A stretch of 64,000 nucleotides of DNA from Sphingomonas faeni (GTDB lineage: Bacteria > Pseudomonadota > Alphaproteobacteria > Sphingomonadales > Sphingomonadaceae). The stretch is from the NCBI RefSeq assembly GCF_030817315.1, contig NZ_JAUSZF010000004.1, forward strand, positions 124,001 through 188,000. Direction: 5' to 3'. A program made the translations under genes and the position numbers. The stretch's first letter is position 1; each line of letters opens with the position of its first letter. The notes beneath the pieces are model-generated. The model saw only the letters and a list, made by a program, of their open reading frames with translations, was not told where the DNA came from and did not search any database. This document shows, in pieces, positions 51,912 through 61,837 of the stretch.

Positions 51912-52345
51912 TTAGCGCGGGTTTGGACTCCTACCCTCAAACGGCGGGACAACCGAGGCACAGCCGATCGGTCCGATCAACCGGCGATACTCGACTTCGG
52001 GCACGCCGTCGCTATCGCCGGCCATCTCTTCGAGTTTTCTGCGATCAAAGATGATGACGCGCCCGCGCTTCGAGCGGATCATGCCTGCGCGTTCGAAGAT
52101 ATGCAGCGTGACGGTCACACCGCTGCGCTCGTCTGCAATCATCATGTCAATAAATTCGTGGGGTAAGCGCAATCTCATCGCCGTCACTTCGATCGTGGCA
52201 CATCAAAAACCAGCGCGCGAGCCGCGACTCAATACGATGATGCGCGTTTGTGGCAGTGCTCTGGGCCACCTGAACGATGAAAGTCTGAACGTAGCGGAGC
52301 AGCACTGTCCGTAGCGTCTCGCTCTGTCCGATCGCTGCGAGTCCG
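51912..52345 (-). pseudogene. Crp/Fnr regulator, C-terminal part only
   Basis: From about 52345 it reads AAIGQSETLRTVLLRYVQTF, QSTATNAHHRIESRLARWFL and MCHDRSDGDEIALT. Then, after one extra C in a run of four near 52165, it reads HEFIDMMIADERSGVTVTLH and IFERAGMIRSKRGRVIIFD, to the stop at 51912. This is the second half of a paralogue of Crp/Fnr regulator 3 (LAAIQQSDTLRTMLLRFVQ there). The ligand-binding N-terminal half is missing; instead it is fused to the end of a cupin-like gene. Confidence 0.8.
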
Positions 52346-53079
52346 GTCGAGCGAACGTGATGCCACCACATCGTCGGCACATAGATCGCGCCGCCAGGCG
52401 CAAGCACCGCCGACCGCGCCGTCTCCGCGGCCAGAGCATAGCGTGGAAAGCGGTCCAGGTCGGGCGCCAACGGTCGACCATGCTGACGGGTTGACCGGAA
52501 ATGGTGTTTTCCAAAGGCCCGACGTACAGGTTGGCGACCTGTTCGGATGGAAACAGGGTAAAGCGGCGATGGCCCGCAGCCACGCAGGCGATGTTGTCGG
52601 CGGTGTCGTAATGCGTCGATACCGTCACTGCATTCCCGATCCACAACCTGGGTGTCGCTGTCGGATCGAGCAACGGCATGGGGTTGTCGGCGGCGAAGGT
52701 CGGGACGTGTTCCGCCGCGGATGCGGCGCCACTGTAGATCGCCGGACCGGCACCCGTCGCAAGATCGCCGAGCAACATATTCGCCACGGCGCGAAAGGGC
52801 GCCGTCCAGCGGTCGAAGTTGAAGCCGTTCATGTCCTCGCGGTAGAGAAACCTGCCGGCGATAGTGGGTGCGCCGACATAGTCGACAGCGGTGCGCTCGA
52901 GCATGTAAGACTAAATAGGCGACCAGTTCACCGGCCGTACGGCCGCCAGCGATGGTTGCTGGCCAGTCCGCCACGAGCGCCCGTAGTACCGCTGGCTCAC
53001 CCATCGGAACGATCTCAGTTTCAAAAATTTGTCTCGTGACGCCGTGCCATTCGCGGACTAGTTTGCCGATCGTCTCCAA
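52345..53079 (-). pseudogene. Cupin-like (JmjC/cupin_8) oxygenase, broken
   Basis: N-terminus at 53079: METIGKLVREWHGVTRQIFE, PMGEPAVLRALVADWPATIA. After a shift near 52910 it continues YREDMNGFNFDRWTAPFRAV, LWIGNAVTVSTHYDTADNIA with the metal-binding HxD, and CVAAGHRRFTLFPSEQVANL. After a second shift near 52470 comes RSAVLAPGGAIYVPTMWWHH. These are hallmarks of the cupin_8 Fe(II)/2-oxoglutarate hydroxylase family. It breaks off at VRSTG, where the Crp/Fnr fragment begins in frame. With two shifts and a lost end it is not functional. Confidence 0.75.
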
Positions 53080-53263
53080 ACGGCTGCTTTGCCTTGGTTA
53101 TCCCAGAAACGAAAGACTGCAGAGCGCAACCCGCGCCGAAACGATCAGATCCAATGCTTTTCAGCAAATATGGAGACCGACGCTTGTATTAGAGGGCCGC
53201 GCGGTAAGACCCGAACGCGGCTAAGCGCGATACTTCGACGGGGTGGCCTGACGATCGTAGCGT

Positions 53264-53638
53264 TTGATGAACGAATGGCGGAGGCTGGTTTGCAAATACC
53301 AACCGGCGAACGTCCGCAACTGGGTCCAATGGCCCGCCGGTCGCCAAGCAGACGTCCTCGGTATAAAGGCAAGCCGCGATCACGGCAAAAAGGACACCGT
53401 CGTCATAATCGAGCATCTCGCACCTGACGCTTATGGCCTCCTGATCCTAGCGCCTGAGATTGCGCTTGGCAGTGGCTGGCTTGGTGGCGACAGGGTCGTC
53501 GGTCGCGCAGCTATCCGTGACCTGTTAAAGAAGGCCGCTCGTTTCAAAGAAGATGAACGGCAGAGATTGACTATTTATTTGCCTAGCAGAGCGCTCACGC
53601 TCCGGTTGGATGAAATCGAACAATACTACGGAGCGTAA
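53264..53638 (+). CDS. Hypothetical protein
   Basis: 124 codons from ATG 53264. The second half (about 40-124) looks like a real protein: DTVVIIEHLAPDAYGLLILA, PEIALGSGWLGGDRVVGRAA and LLKKAARFKEDERQRLTIYL, ending LDEIEQYYGA. The first 40 residues are less convincing and could be out of frame. No family is recognised. It ends just before the convergent hydrolase gene stop. Confidence 0.45.
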   Translation: MMNEWRRLVCKYQPANVRNWVQWPAGRQADVLGIKASRDHGKKDTVVIIEHLAPDAYGLLILAPEIALGSGWLGGDRVVGRAAIRDLLKKAARFKEDERQRLTIYLPSRALTLRLDEIEQYYGA

Positions 53639-53644
53639 AACTGC

Positions 53645-55419
53645 CTAAGTCAGCCAGCCGAAAGCACGCTTCAGTTGCGCCGCACCATTGCTATCGAACG
53701 GTCGACCGTGAGCGAAGATCACACGGTCAGGCTCGAGCGCCACGATCGCTAATACAGCCTTTTTAGCGTCCGCGCGCCCTAGCCGTACTGGTAGCCGCAG
53801 GTAACGTGCGGTCGTGCCGTCAGTGGCAGCGGATGCCTGCATTAGTCGCCGCGCGATAGGCGGCAGCTTGTCAGGATCAAGGTTCTCGATGAGGTCGACG
53901 AGCAAGAGCGATGGTCTGCCGGTGGAAGAACCAGACCTCGTTAAAGCCAGCCCCCCGGGCACGAGGCTCTGATCAAGTGTGTCTGCCCATTCGGCTGGAG
54001 CCGTCTGGCCCAATTCGGCATCGAACCGCACCGATGATGCGCGAACCTGCGCCCGGTCCTGTAGCCCAGGCGCTGCCCAAGTGGTTGCATCAGGGTAGGC
54101 CCGTTGCCAGTCGGCAAGGAAAGTCCAGTGCGCGATGTTGGGTGCGACAAGATGCCGCACCCGCCCAAGTGCATCGACGGCCTTGGCAACCTCGGCTGAA
54201 AAGGGCGTTGGCGAGTGAAGAAACAGATCGCCGTTATTGAGCCGAAGGATCGTCATGCGCACAGGCAACGCGAGGCCCATCGCGTTTATTGGTCCGCTGT
54301 CGACGATCCAGACACCATCAGCGACAGGTTTTGGGACATCCAGTGGCGGGTAGGTCGCCCGGTGCCGGGCTTCTGTATTCTTTGGACGTCGATCACCGCC
54401 TGTCAACGCCCACAGACCGATGGCAGCAACACCGACGAAACCAGCCGTACCGACCAACCGACGCCATCTGCGGGCTTTTGAAGAAGCTTGGGCGGCAAAG
54501 AAGCGTCGCATATCGGCGAGCAGGAGCTCTGGTTCTTCCAGCGCCGCGAAATGGCCGCCTGCCGCCATTTCGCTCCAGTGGACGATGTTGTAGGTCTTGC
54601 GAGCATGCGAACGCGGGGGCGGCGAAAAGACGGGATCAGGGAAGGCTGCGACGCCGGTCGGCACCTTGATACGGCTGCCGACGGGAAATTCGCCCGACCC
54701 CTCCAATACGCGACCGCGATATATCCAAGTCGATGTGATAAATGACCCCTCGACAAGGTAGAGCATGATGTTGGTAAGGAGCGTATCCTCGTTGAAGGCC
54801 TGCCAAAGATCGGGTCGGCCCTGTTCGTCGCGCGGCGCGCCCGCCCATGCGCCGAACTTCTCCAGGATCCACGCAGCGACCCCGACGGGGCTGTCCGCCA
54901 TGGCAATGCCGAGCGTCTGCGGACGTGTACCTTGCTCCTTCGCGTAACCGGTCTCCTCCTTGGCCAGCTTCTCCCGTCGTGCTTTCCAGGCGAGTTCGTC
55001 GAGTGTCTTCGGCGAAACGTCTTTGGCTTGGAGGAGAACCATGTTGAGGTGCAGCGCGGCGACGGCTTCACTATGATCGTGTGCCATCCAGCTCCCGATC
55101 GCTGCCCCCCAGTCGCCGCCTTGCACAAGATAGCGGGCATCACCGAACAGTTCGGTCATCAGTGCGTGCATTATCTCGCCGGTGTGGCGCGGTCCGATCG
55201 GGGGGGCGGGCCGCCCGGAAAAAGCGTAGCCGGAAGGGAGGGCACGACGACGTCATGACCGTCGGAGACTAATGGAGCGATCAGCGCTTCGAATTCGATG
55301 AAAGAGCCCGGCCAACCGGCAGCAGGAGCAACGGCGGGCGCGAACCATTGCCCTGCGCATATTACGGCAAGTGGTGAATTGTCCCCATTCGCAGAAGGAT
55401 TATTACCTTGAGCGTTCAC
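53645..55419 (-). pseudogene. Epoxide-hydrolase-like domain fused to DUF4336, frameshifted at a 7-G run
   Basis: ATG 55419 starts a frame with LAVICAGQWFAPAVAPAAGW, PGSFIEFEALIAPL and VVVPSLP, the oxyanion-hole part of an alpha/beta hydrolase. It goes out of frame at seven G (55200-55206) and resumes IGPRHTGEIMHALMTELFGD and YLVQGGDWGAAIGSWMAHDH (nucleophile Asp in GGDWG) through NIVHWSEMAAGGHFAALEEP with the catalytic His. After a TM helix (LVGTAGFVGVAAIGLWALTG) comes a DUF4336 domain, metallo-beta-lactamase related (GVWIVDSGPINAMGLALPVR, HLVAPNIAHWTFLADW). The fused protein would be about 590 residues. The usual EHN cap domain is missing. Confidence 0.75.
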
Positions 55420-55596
55420 GCCCTATTGCTCGTGATTTTTTAAGGAGCCTGTGCTTTTGAAGAGCGTTTCCAGGCAAATCACAGCGGGTGCTGGTTTGCC
55501 TTTTTCAGCGCCAGCCCTCACCCGATCGGTATCGTGACTCGATTCAAAGTAGGCTCCTTTGGCAGCGAGATTGCTGCATCTCACGAAGGATGTCAT

Positions 55597-56514
55597 ATGA
55601 CTTTCGGAAATCTTACCATCCCAGCGGTGGTGGACAATCAGGCAGAACGGTACCGCTCTTTCGAAGATCGGGCGACATCGCGGCGACCGTTCACGTTTGT
55701 TGACTTGGAAACACAGTTCGATCCCGCTCTCGACACCCTGTGGACCTACATGCGGCAGAGGAGCCGCCCCAGCTTCAATCCTGGCCTACTCACTGAGTTC
55801 GGGCAGTGGCAGGATGACGTGGTGGACGCTCTAGCGGCGGGAAAGATGCCCATACGGTACCTAGTTCTGGGATCGCGGTTTCCTGGCATCTTCTCCCTCG
55901 GCGGCGACCTTGACCTTTTTGCAGCGCATATCCGTGATGGCGACCGGGCTGCTCTCGTCCGCTACGGTCGTGCGTGCGTCCGGATACTCCACCGCAACAT
56001 GCGCAGTCTGGACCAGCCAATCGTCACGATCGGGTTGGTAGAGGGCGATGCGCTGGGGGGAGGCTTCGAGGCGTTACTGTCGTTCAATGTGGTGATCGCC
56101 GAACGGGGCGCCAGCTTCGGGCTGCCGGAAACTAACTTCGGCCTCTTTCCTGGTATGGGAGCGCATTGCTTCCTCTCACGCCGCCTCGGAGCCGCACGTG
56201 CGGAGCAAATGATCCTTAGCGGCCGAACCTACACCGCTGAGGAACTGTACGATCTCGGCATCGTCCACGCGCTGGCTGCGCCGGGAAAAGGCCGAGCCGA
56301 AGTCGAGGGTTACATCCGGCAGAACCGCCGCCGTCATAGCGGCCACTGCGCGATCTACGAGGCGTCGCGCTCCGTCAATCCGCTTCCCCTCGCCGAACTT
56401 GAAGCCGTAGTCGACCTCTGGGCGGATGCCGCGTTGCGGCTGAGCGAAGCGGACCTGAAACTGATGCGTCGTCTGGTTGGTGCCCAGACACGTCTGCTCG
56501 ACAAGGCGGCGTAG
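55597..56514 (+). CDS. rpfF: RpfF-like DSF synthase (crotonase family)
   Basis: 305 residues from ATG 55597 (AAGGA upstream). RpfF enzymes have thioesterase and dehydratase activity on 3-hydroxyacyl-ACP and release cis-2-unsaturated fatty acids (diffusible signal factor). Alignment with Xanthomonas RpfF is extensive: FSLGGDLDLFAAHIRDGDRA, LVEGDALGGGFEALLSFNVV, GLPETNFGLFPGMGAHCF and VDLWADAALRLSEADLKLM. The two catalytic glutamates are present as Glu158 (GGGFEA) and Glu178 (GLPETN), with the same 20-residue spacing as Glu141 and Glu161. No RpfC or RpfG is adjacent; GGDEF-EAL genes flank it. Confidence 0.88.
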   Translation: MTFGNLTIPAVVDNQAERYRSFEDRATSRRPFTFVDLETQFDPALDTLWTYMRQRSRPSFNPGLLTEFGQWQDDVVDALAAGKMPIRYLVLGSRFPGIFSLGGDLDLFAAHIRDGDRAALVRYGRACVRILHRNMRSLDQPIVTIGLVEGDALGGGFEALLSFNVVIAERGASFGLPETNFGLFPGMGAHCFLSRRLGAARAEQMILSGRTYTAEELYDLGIVHALAAPGKGRAEVEGYIRQNRRRHSGHCAIYEASRSVNPLPLAELEAVVDLWADAALRLSEADLKLMRRLVGAQTRLLDKAA

Positions 56515-56524
56515 AACTTTCTGG

Positions 56525-58487
56525 TCAGCGCAGCTTCACTGCTGCGGGGGCAGCGTCGGCAAGCATGGTCCCGATCATGCTTGCCGACATAGGCCGTGCA
56601 AGAAAGAATCCCTGCACTGCATCGCATCTGGTTCGCCGCAGTTGATCCAGCTGCGCCTGTGTTTCGATCCCTTCGGCGATGGTTCTCATTCCGAGTTTGG
56701 CCGCGAGCTCGATCACAGTCTGCACGATCGCCACCGAGGCCGGATTCCGCTCGGAGTCCTGGACGAAGGACCGGTCGATCTTTAGCGTCTGGAACGGAAA
56801 CTTCGTAAGGTAGCTCAGCGACGAGTAGCCCGTTCCGAAGTCGTCGAGCGTTGTGCGGACATGGAGGCGATTAATAGCTTCCAGCGCGGCGAGCGATGCC
56901 GTGATGTCCTCCAGCAGCACCGACTCCGTCACTTCGAGCTCGAGGCGTTCGGCAGCCAACCCGCTGGTCGCAAGGGCGCTTACGATCGTCATCGCTAGAT
57001 TGGCCGAGCGCAACTGGATGGGCGAAAGGTTGACGGCGACCGTCACGTCGGTCGGCCAGGTGCTCGCGATGCGACAGGCCTCGCGGATCACCCATCTGCC
57101 TATCTCGACGATCAGTCCGCTGTCCTCCGCTATGGGGATGAACTCGGCAGGTGAGATTGTTCCGTGATCGGGACTGGTCCAGCGCAGGAGGGCCTCGCAC
57201 GAGAGAATGCGCCCGCCGGCCAGATCGAAGATGGGTTGGAACATCAGGCTGAATTCGCTCCGTTCAAGAGCACCTTCCATTTCGGCCGCCAGCTCTCGGC
57301 TGCGTTCGACTTTCTCGTCCATCAGTCGTTCGTAGAAGCACAACATCCCGCGACCGCTGTCCTTCGCCCGGTACAACGCCAGATCGGCATTCTTGAGTAA
57401 AGTGTCCGCGTCGCTGCCGTCAGTGGGCGCGATGGCGATGCCGAGCGACGCCGTCACGCGCAGTACGCGCCCATCGAAATGTAGCGGCCGCTCAACAAGG
57501 TCCAGTATCTTCTCACCGATCGCGACGGCGTCGGTCCGGTGCTCGACTTCGCAGACTACAACGAATTCGTCTCCACCCAGTCGGGCGACGATCCCGCGAC
57601 GCCCGAACACCTCGTCCAATCGGTGAGCGACGCCGGCCAGCAGCGCGTTGCCGGCTAGATGACCAAACGAGTCGTTTATCTCCTTGAAGCGATCCAGATC
57701 GAGCCAATGAATGGCGAGGCATCGGCCGCTGGCGTCCAAGGTAGTCAGCCGTTCTTCGAACTGCTCTCGAAAGGCCGTCCGGTTGGCTACTCCCGTCAGA
57801 TCGTCCCGGCGGGCTACGGCAGCATGGTAGTCCGCAAGCGCAATCTTTTCTCGCGAGACCGTCGTCGCCTTCAATATGACGCCATACGTTTGCAGCGTGA
57901 TGTCCATCATCGCGACAACGAACAGGACGATGACAGCTGCAAGCGCCATTCTGAGCAGCTCCAGCGACGCCGCCAGTCCGGCGGCCAGCGGTAGCGAGGG
58001 CCAGGCAGAGCTGTGAAAGCGCGATCCACGGGCGGCCAGCATTGCGACCGGCGATCCCGGCCGCGTATCCGACCGTGGTCGTCACGGCGAGCATCTGCAG
58101 CGCGCCGCTCTCGGTCTGCACCAAGGTAAGCAGACCAAACGTTCCGAGTAGCGCCGAATAGCAGAGCGCGCCGGACCGATAGAGGACTTCTTGTCGTCTC
58201 GGCCGCTTAGCTCGGGACGGTTCGTGCGTGTTGGTCCGTCGTGACGAACGCACGACATCGACCATGCGGACGCCGGCGACGAGGACGATTGCGAACGCAC
58301 AAGCCAGTATCGCCGTGCTACGGCTCACCAGTGCAACGATTGCCACGATCGCGGTAGTTGATACCGCTCCGATCACCAGGGACTGCGGGGACGCGTAGAG
58401 TGAGTCTACTAACGTCTCACGGACCGAGAGTGCGATTGCCTGGTCGGAATGTCGCAGTTGCCTCAATCGAGATATCAGATCGGTCAT
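56525..58487 (-). pseudogene. Membrane GGDEF-EAL protein, frameshifted
   Basis: The N-terminal frame (ATG 58487, MTDLISRLRQLRHSDQAIAL) encodes about five TM helices (SLVIGAVSTTAIVAIVALVS and others) and loses frame near 57985. The next frame continues AAGLAASLELLRMALAAVIV and then GGDEF (LDLDRFKEINDSFGHLAGNA, IVARLGGDEFVVV) and EAL (CEALLRWTSPDHG, LDDFGTGYSSLSYLTKFP, RTIAEGIETQAQLD) domains to 56525. Both catalytic parts look active; repaired length is about 653 residues. It is convergent with rpfF, 10 bases apart. The membrane part resembles that of the diguanylate cyclase at 59.4 kb. Confidence 0.85.
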
Positions 58488-58830
58488 TTGCGTGGTAATG
58501 ACGTGCAGATATGTAGATTACACGAAGAAACGTCGACGGGCGAGGCGAACCGGCGTATACCAAGCCTTCTTCGCGGCCACCTGGGCCCTCGGTCAAGGTC
58601 ATGACTCTGTGCCGCGACAGCGGGAACCTTTCGCTTTCCTGCGGACATGAAACGCCCTCAGCTAACACGGTGTTCAGCGCACTCAACAGCGTCTGTGCGA
58701 TGCCCCGTCGGCGGTATCGGTCAGCGGCTACCGACTTGTTGACGTAGTCCTTGCGGATAAATCCCCCGTGTTGCCATGCCATGCCATGCCACGTAAGCGA
58801 CGCGTTACTCTGGATATCCGCCAATAGCAT
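58417..58830 (-). pseudogene. GNAT acetyltransferase fragment
   Basis: From ATG 58830: MLLADIQSNASLTWHGMAWQ, GGFIRKDYVNKSVAADRYRR and RGIAQTLLSALNTVLAEGVS. The RRRGIAxTLL segment is the acetyl-CoA-binding motif of GNAT enzymes. The frame then loses family character, and its 3' end overlaps the membrane GGDEF-EAL gene by 70 bases. A short repeat ATGCCATGCC near 58777-58792 lies within it. A decayed or frameshifted acetyltransferase is the best guess. Confidence 0.4.
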
Positions 58831-59425
58831 GCGACGTTCGACGATTTCGGGATACGATAACCAGGGAAGAAATCCAAAGTAGTATTTCGCGACAGATCAT
58901 ATGGTTCGACAATTCGGGTAGTAATTGTCGCTGGCTAACAGAATGGATTGACGTGTTACCGTGCCATGTCAAAGTACGACTAGAAGCCGACAATTCACCT
59001 ACCGGTTTACGGCACCTCAAACGACTTCCGTAGGTTGACGCTACCAGTGATTTCGAGCAGACCATGATTACGGCCCGATTGTTCAACCCCGCTGCCCCCA
59101 AGATGGATAGGAGGACAACGGATTGCTGTTCGCATTCCTCGTCACAAAATGCTAAATAACGCTGCATTGGGCATGACTAATAGGCCAGTGACTAGCGCTG
59201 TCGTGACACATTCCTATCATAGCAGCAGGTGTATGACCGTTTGTCGACAATGGCCCATTTTGCGGATGTCCGAGAACGATTGGTTCATGCGGTAACATCT
59301 CACTTCGAACTGCGGAGATCCTCGGCCGTCAGCGAATGATCGAGCTTTCAGAGATGATTGGCGCGATTGGTACCCTGAACGGCCGGGATCGGGTAACTTG
59401 AGTAGGCAAAGCGCGAGCTTTTGGA
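58831..59425. other. Intergenic region
   Basis: 595 bases with no gene I can support. The longest frame (58805-59167, minus) has no protein-like composition. No hairpin-plus-T terminator is evident. Confidence 0.45.
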
Positions 59426-60559
59426 TTAGCGAACCGCAGACTTACCAAGTTGAACGCTCGAGCCTTGGTTACTGGCGAGATACAGGCTTGGCAATGCGCC
59501 GGTAGCAAGGTCAGCGCGGGAACGCCCCTTCAGCTTTGCATCGTATAGGGCTTTGTCAGCCTCTAGCATTAACGTCGAAAGGTCGGTCAGCGGATCCGAT
59601 CTCATAGAAATTCCGACGCTCGCGCCAACTGTAACTGCGGTGCCGCTCAACAGGAACGGAGTGTGGGATAACGTGTCGATGAAGCGCTGCGCGGTTTGAC
59701 AAGCGGTGGCAGGATCCATTTGATCGGTCAGAATTATGAATTCGTCGCCCCCAATCCAGGCAACGACGCCCATCGACGGCGTCACATTTCTCATCAACTT
59801 GCTTACCTCAACCAAAAGTTGATCACCGGCCGCATGGCCGAGAGTGTCATTGATCGTCTTGAAGCCGTCGAGGTCGATATAGAAGAGGGTGGCACCGTTC
59901 TGAGTGCCGTCTGTACGACGAGCAACGACGTCCTCAAGCCCGGCACGGTTCAGCAGACCGGTAAGCGTGTCATGTCGCGCGCGACGTCCGTTCTCACGCT
60001 CCGATCGCATGGTCTGAACAAGCATCGCATTCAGTCGATAGGCGGCATGCGTCATAGCATAGATATACATCGGAATCTGCAGCGCGGTTGCGATCATGAT
60101 CAGTTCACCGGATATGACACCAGCGACGGCGCACGGCCCAAGGCTGAGCATGATCGTGACCATCACGAGCCGCGGTGCCGAAAAGTTACGAAACGCCACG
60201 CCCCCGGTCATGGCCGCGGCGGACAGTACAACAAGTGTGGCAGCGAGCCAGTCCCCGCTTAGAACAGCTATGAAGCAACCATAGCCTACCGATCCTGCCC
60301 AACACGCCGCCGCTAATATGTAGATATCAATATGTGCCCTTTTGCCGCTCTTCGCGGCGCGAGACCCTTTGACGAGCAGCGGCAGCCGCAGTGCGGCAAG
60401 CCCGATTTCTAGCGCTGCCCAGAACAAGAACGCTGGTGTGGGAATTCGCGTGGCCACGATCGAGGAGACGAGGATGGTGTTGAATACACCGCCCAGAAAG
60501 ATCGGGAGTGATCCATACAACCCTTGAACAAGGGATTGACGAATTTCAGCTGGAACCAC
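59426..60559 (-). CDS. Membrane-bound diguanylate cyclase
   Basis: 377 residues: about six TM helices (ILVSSIVATRIPTPAFLFWA, AAACWAGSVGYGCFIAVLSG, LVVLSAAAMTGGVAFRNFSA) followed by GGDEF. The catalytic domain is canonical: RARHDTLTGLLNRAGLEDVV, FYIDLDGFKTINDTLGHAAG and VVAWIGGDEFIIL. There is no EAL part and no RxxD product-inhibition site before GGDEF. It should make c-di-GMP in response to a membrane or unknown cue. The membrane part resembles the N-terminus of the 58.4-kb GGDEF-EAL protein, so the two are probably related by duplication plus domain gain or loss. Confidence 0.92.
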   Translation of the reverse strand: MVPAEIRQSLVQGLYGSLPIFLGGVFNTILVSSIVATRIPTPAFLFWAALEIGLAALRLPLLVKGSRAAKSGKRAHIDIYILAAACWAGSVGYGCFIAVLSGDWLAATLVVLSAAAMTGGVAFRNFSAPRLVMVTIMLSLGPCAVAGVISGELIMIATALQIPMYIYAMTHAAYRLNAMLVQTMRSERENGRRARHDTLTGLLNRAGLEDVVARRTDGTQNGATLFYIDLDGFKTINDTLGHAAGDQLLVEVSKLMRNVTPSMGVVAWIGGDEFIILTDQMDPATACQTAQRFIDTLSHTPFLLSGTAVTVGASVGISMRSDPLTDLSTLMLEADKALYDAKLKGRSRADLATGALPSLYLASNQGSSVQLGKSAVR

Positions 60560-60976
60560 ACCAGCACACTAGACCAACCAACGCGTGATAGCCCAACGCG
60601 GCAGTACATCATCACTCTGTAGCATAACCGTTACTTCCCCCCCCCGGGAGCCCGCCATTATATGCCGTTTTGGGTTAAATTGGTCAATGTGGACCGGCGC
60701 CGACAGGGTTCGGACTTATACTTCGTGGTGTGAAAGCTAACGATGAATGAACATGGGAAATCGCGGGAAGCAGCTACTTCGGTCGACAATGGTTTCGAGG
60801 GTGGCTGTTTCCCGATAGATGAAGGTGCGGGCTCACGACTTGCAGCCGAGCCCGTACATCGGACGGAAAACCGCCATGCGCAGGGGGGCCATGCGTGCAA
60901 TATTTTGGCAAGGTTCGTGCTATCGATGACGCCATCTTCGCGACGTCGACCGTCGTAACAGCGTCGGGCGAAATGG
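60560..60976. other. Intergenic region with a C-run
   Basis: 417 bases without a convincing gene. A run of nine or so C lies near 60636-60645. Promoter of the diguanylate cyclase gene at the left. Open frames here have no ribosome site. Confidence 0.4.
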
Positions 60977-61420
60977 TCATACTGTCCGAGGCATATCCGT
61001 AATCAACGCCGTAACCGCCGGGGCGCTTTGCATGTCCGGTGCCTGCGTCGCTGCTGCCATCAGGTCAACGTCCGGCAAATCGCGGTGATCGATCCACCAT
61101 TTGGCGTCAGTCACCCGAAGGCACGTGTAACAATCGCCGTCGCTGTAGAGGTTGGTCAGCGCTGCGAGCCGCTTGGTCCTGATCGTCGCTCCCCAGCTGA
61201 TCTGCCGATCGCTGCCGGTTAGGGGCGGAAGATCGAGGTGGGAGATAGCGGCGCTGCTTAACGCTGCCGCAGCGGCTTCCTCAGCTCGCTTTTCCGCAAC
61301 GAAGCAGTCTCGGCAGGTCGTCGTCTTCAGCCACTTGGCTTTGCGTTCCTGCTGGCTGTCAAAGCCGGTGAGATGATGAGCCTGCTCATGACCGCAAGCA
61401 TGAATGATCCGCTGTTCCAT
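60977..61420 (-). CDS. Conserved hypothetical protein with zinc-ribbon-like motif
   Basis: 147 residues. The N-terminal HACGHEQAHHLTGFDSQQER followed by KWLKTTTCRDCFVAEKR contains C9, H11 and CxxC (about 36-39), a likely single zinc site. Then comes an Ala-rich helix and LPPLTGSDRQISWGATIRTK and TDAKWWIDHRDL. I recognise the pattern as a recurring sphingomonad protein of unknown function. Complete and isolated. Confidence 0.7.
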   Translation of the reverse strand: MEQRIIHACGHEQAHHLTGFDSQQERKAKWLKTTTCRDCFVAEKRAEEAAAAALSSAAISHLDLPPLTGSDRQISWGATIRTKRLAALTNLYSDGDCYTCLRVTDAKWWIDHRDLPDVDLMAAATQAPDMQSAPAVTALITDMPRTV

Positions 61421-61526
61421 AGGCAGGATGATGCCTGTTCGTGATTTGTACGCAACGCCAATGAGTCGGGTTGAATCAGAATTGCGCCCAGCGGAAGGCG
61501 ACTAAACCGGAGGAGTGGTCAGGCTG

Positions 61527-61730
61527 CTAAGCTGGCGCAACGCCGTCAGCGTTTACCAGATCTGGGCCGACCAATGTGCCGATGAGCCGGACGCGTTTTT
61601 CAACCAGGTCGACAGGGGTACGGTGCAGCTCCAGCTCGTAGCGCCCACCGACATCGCGGCGAAGATAGAAGGCCCCGCCATCGCGGATCAGGGTGCCTAT
61701 CTCGTTGATCCGGGTGCCAGTCGCTACCAT
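61527..61730 (-). CDS. DUF5818 family protein
   Basis: 67 residues: GTRINEIGTLIRDGGAFYLR, RDVGGRYELELHRTPVDLVE, KRVRLIGTLVGPDLVNADG. This is the small OB-like DUF5818 pattern common in Sphingomonas. Function unknown. Confidence 0.8.
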   Translation of the reverse strand: MVATGTRINEIGTLIRDGGAFYLRRDVGGRYELELHRTPVDLVEKRVRLIGTLVGPDLVNADGVAPA

Positions 61731-61837
61731 CGCTGCGTCATCTCTCTACCATTGTGTATAACTGCGGGAGGTCCCTGCCAGTAACCGATGTCGCTCAGCG
61801 TGGCCCGTGATTTTGCCAACGCGTGACCGTACGACCT

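Noticed and set aside
53089..53427. Plus-strand frame overlapping the hypothetical gene at 53264
   Set aside because: Some protein-like residues (ILRRGGLTIVAFDERMAEAG), but it starts without a ribosome site and ends in Arg/Ser-rich text; it may only show another indel in the hypothetical gene.
58805..59167. 120-codon frame on the minus strand
   Set aside because: Residue composition (many Ser, Cys, Arg, no hydrophobic core) and lack of a ribosome site; no family resemblance.
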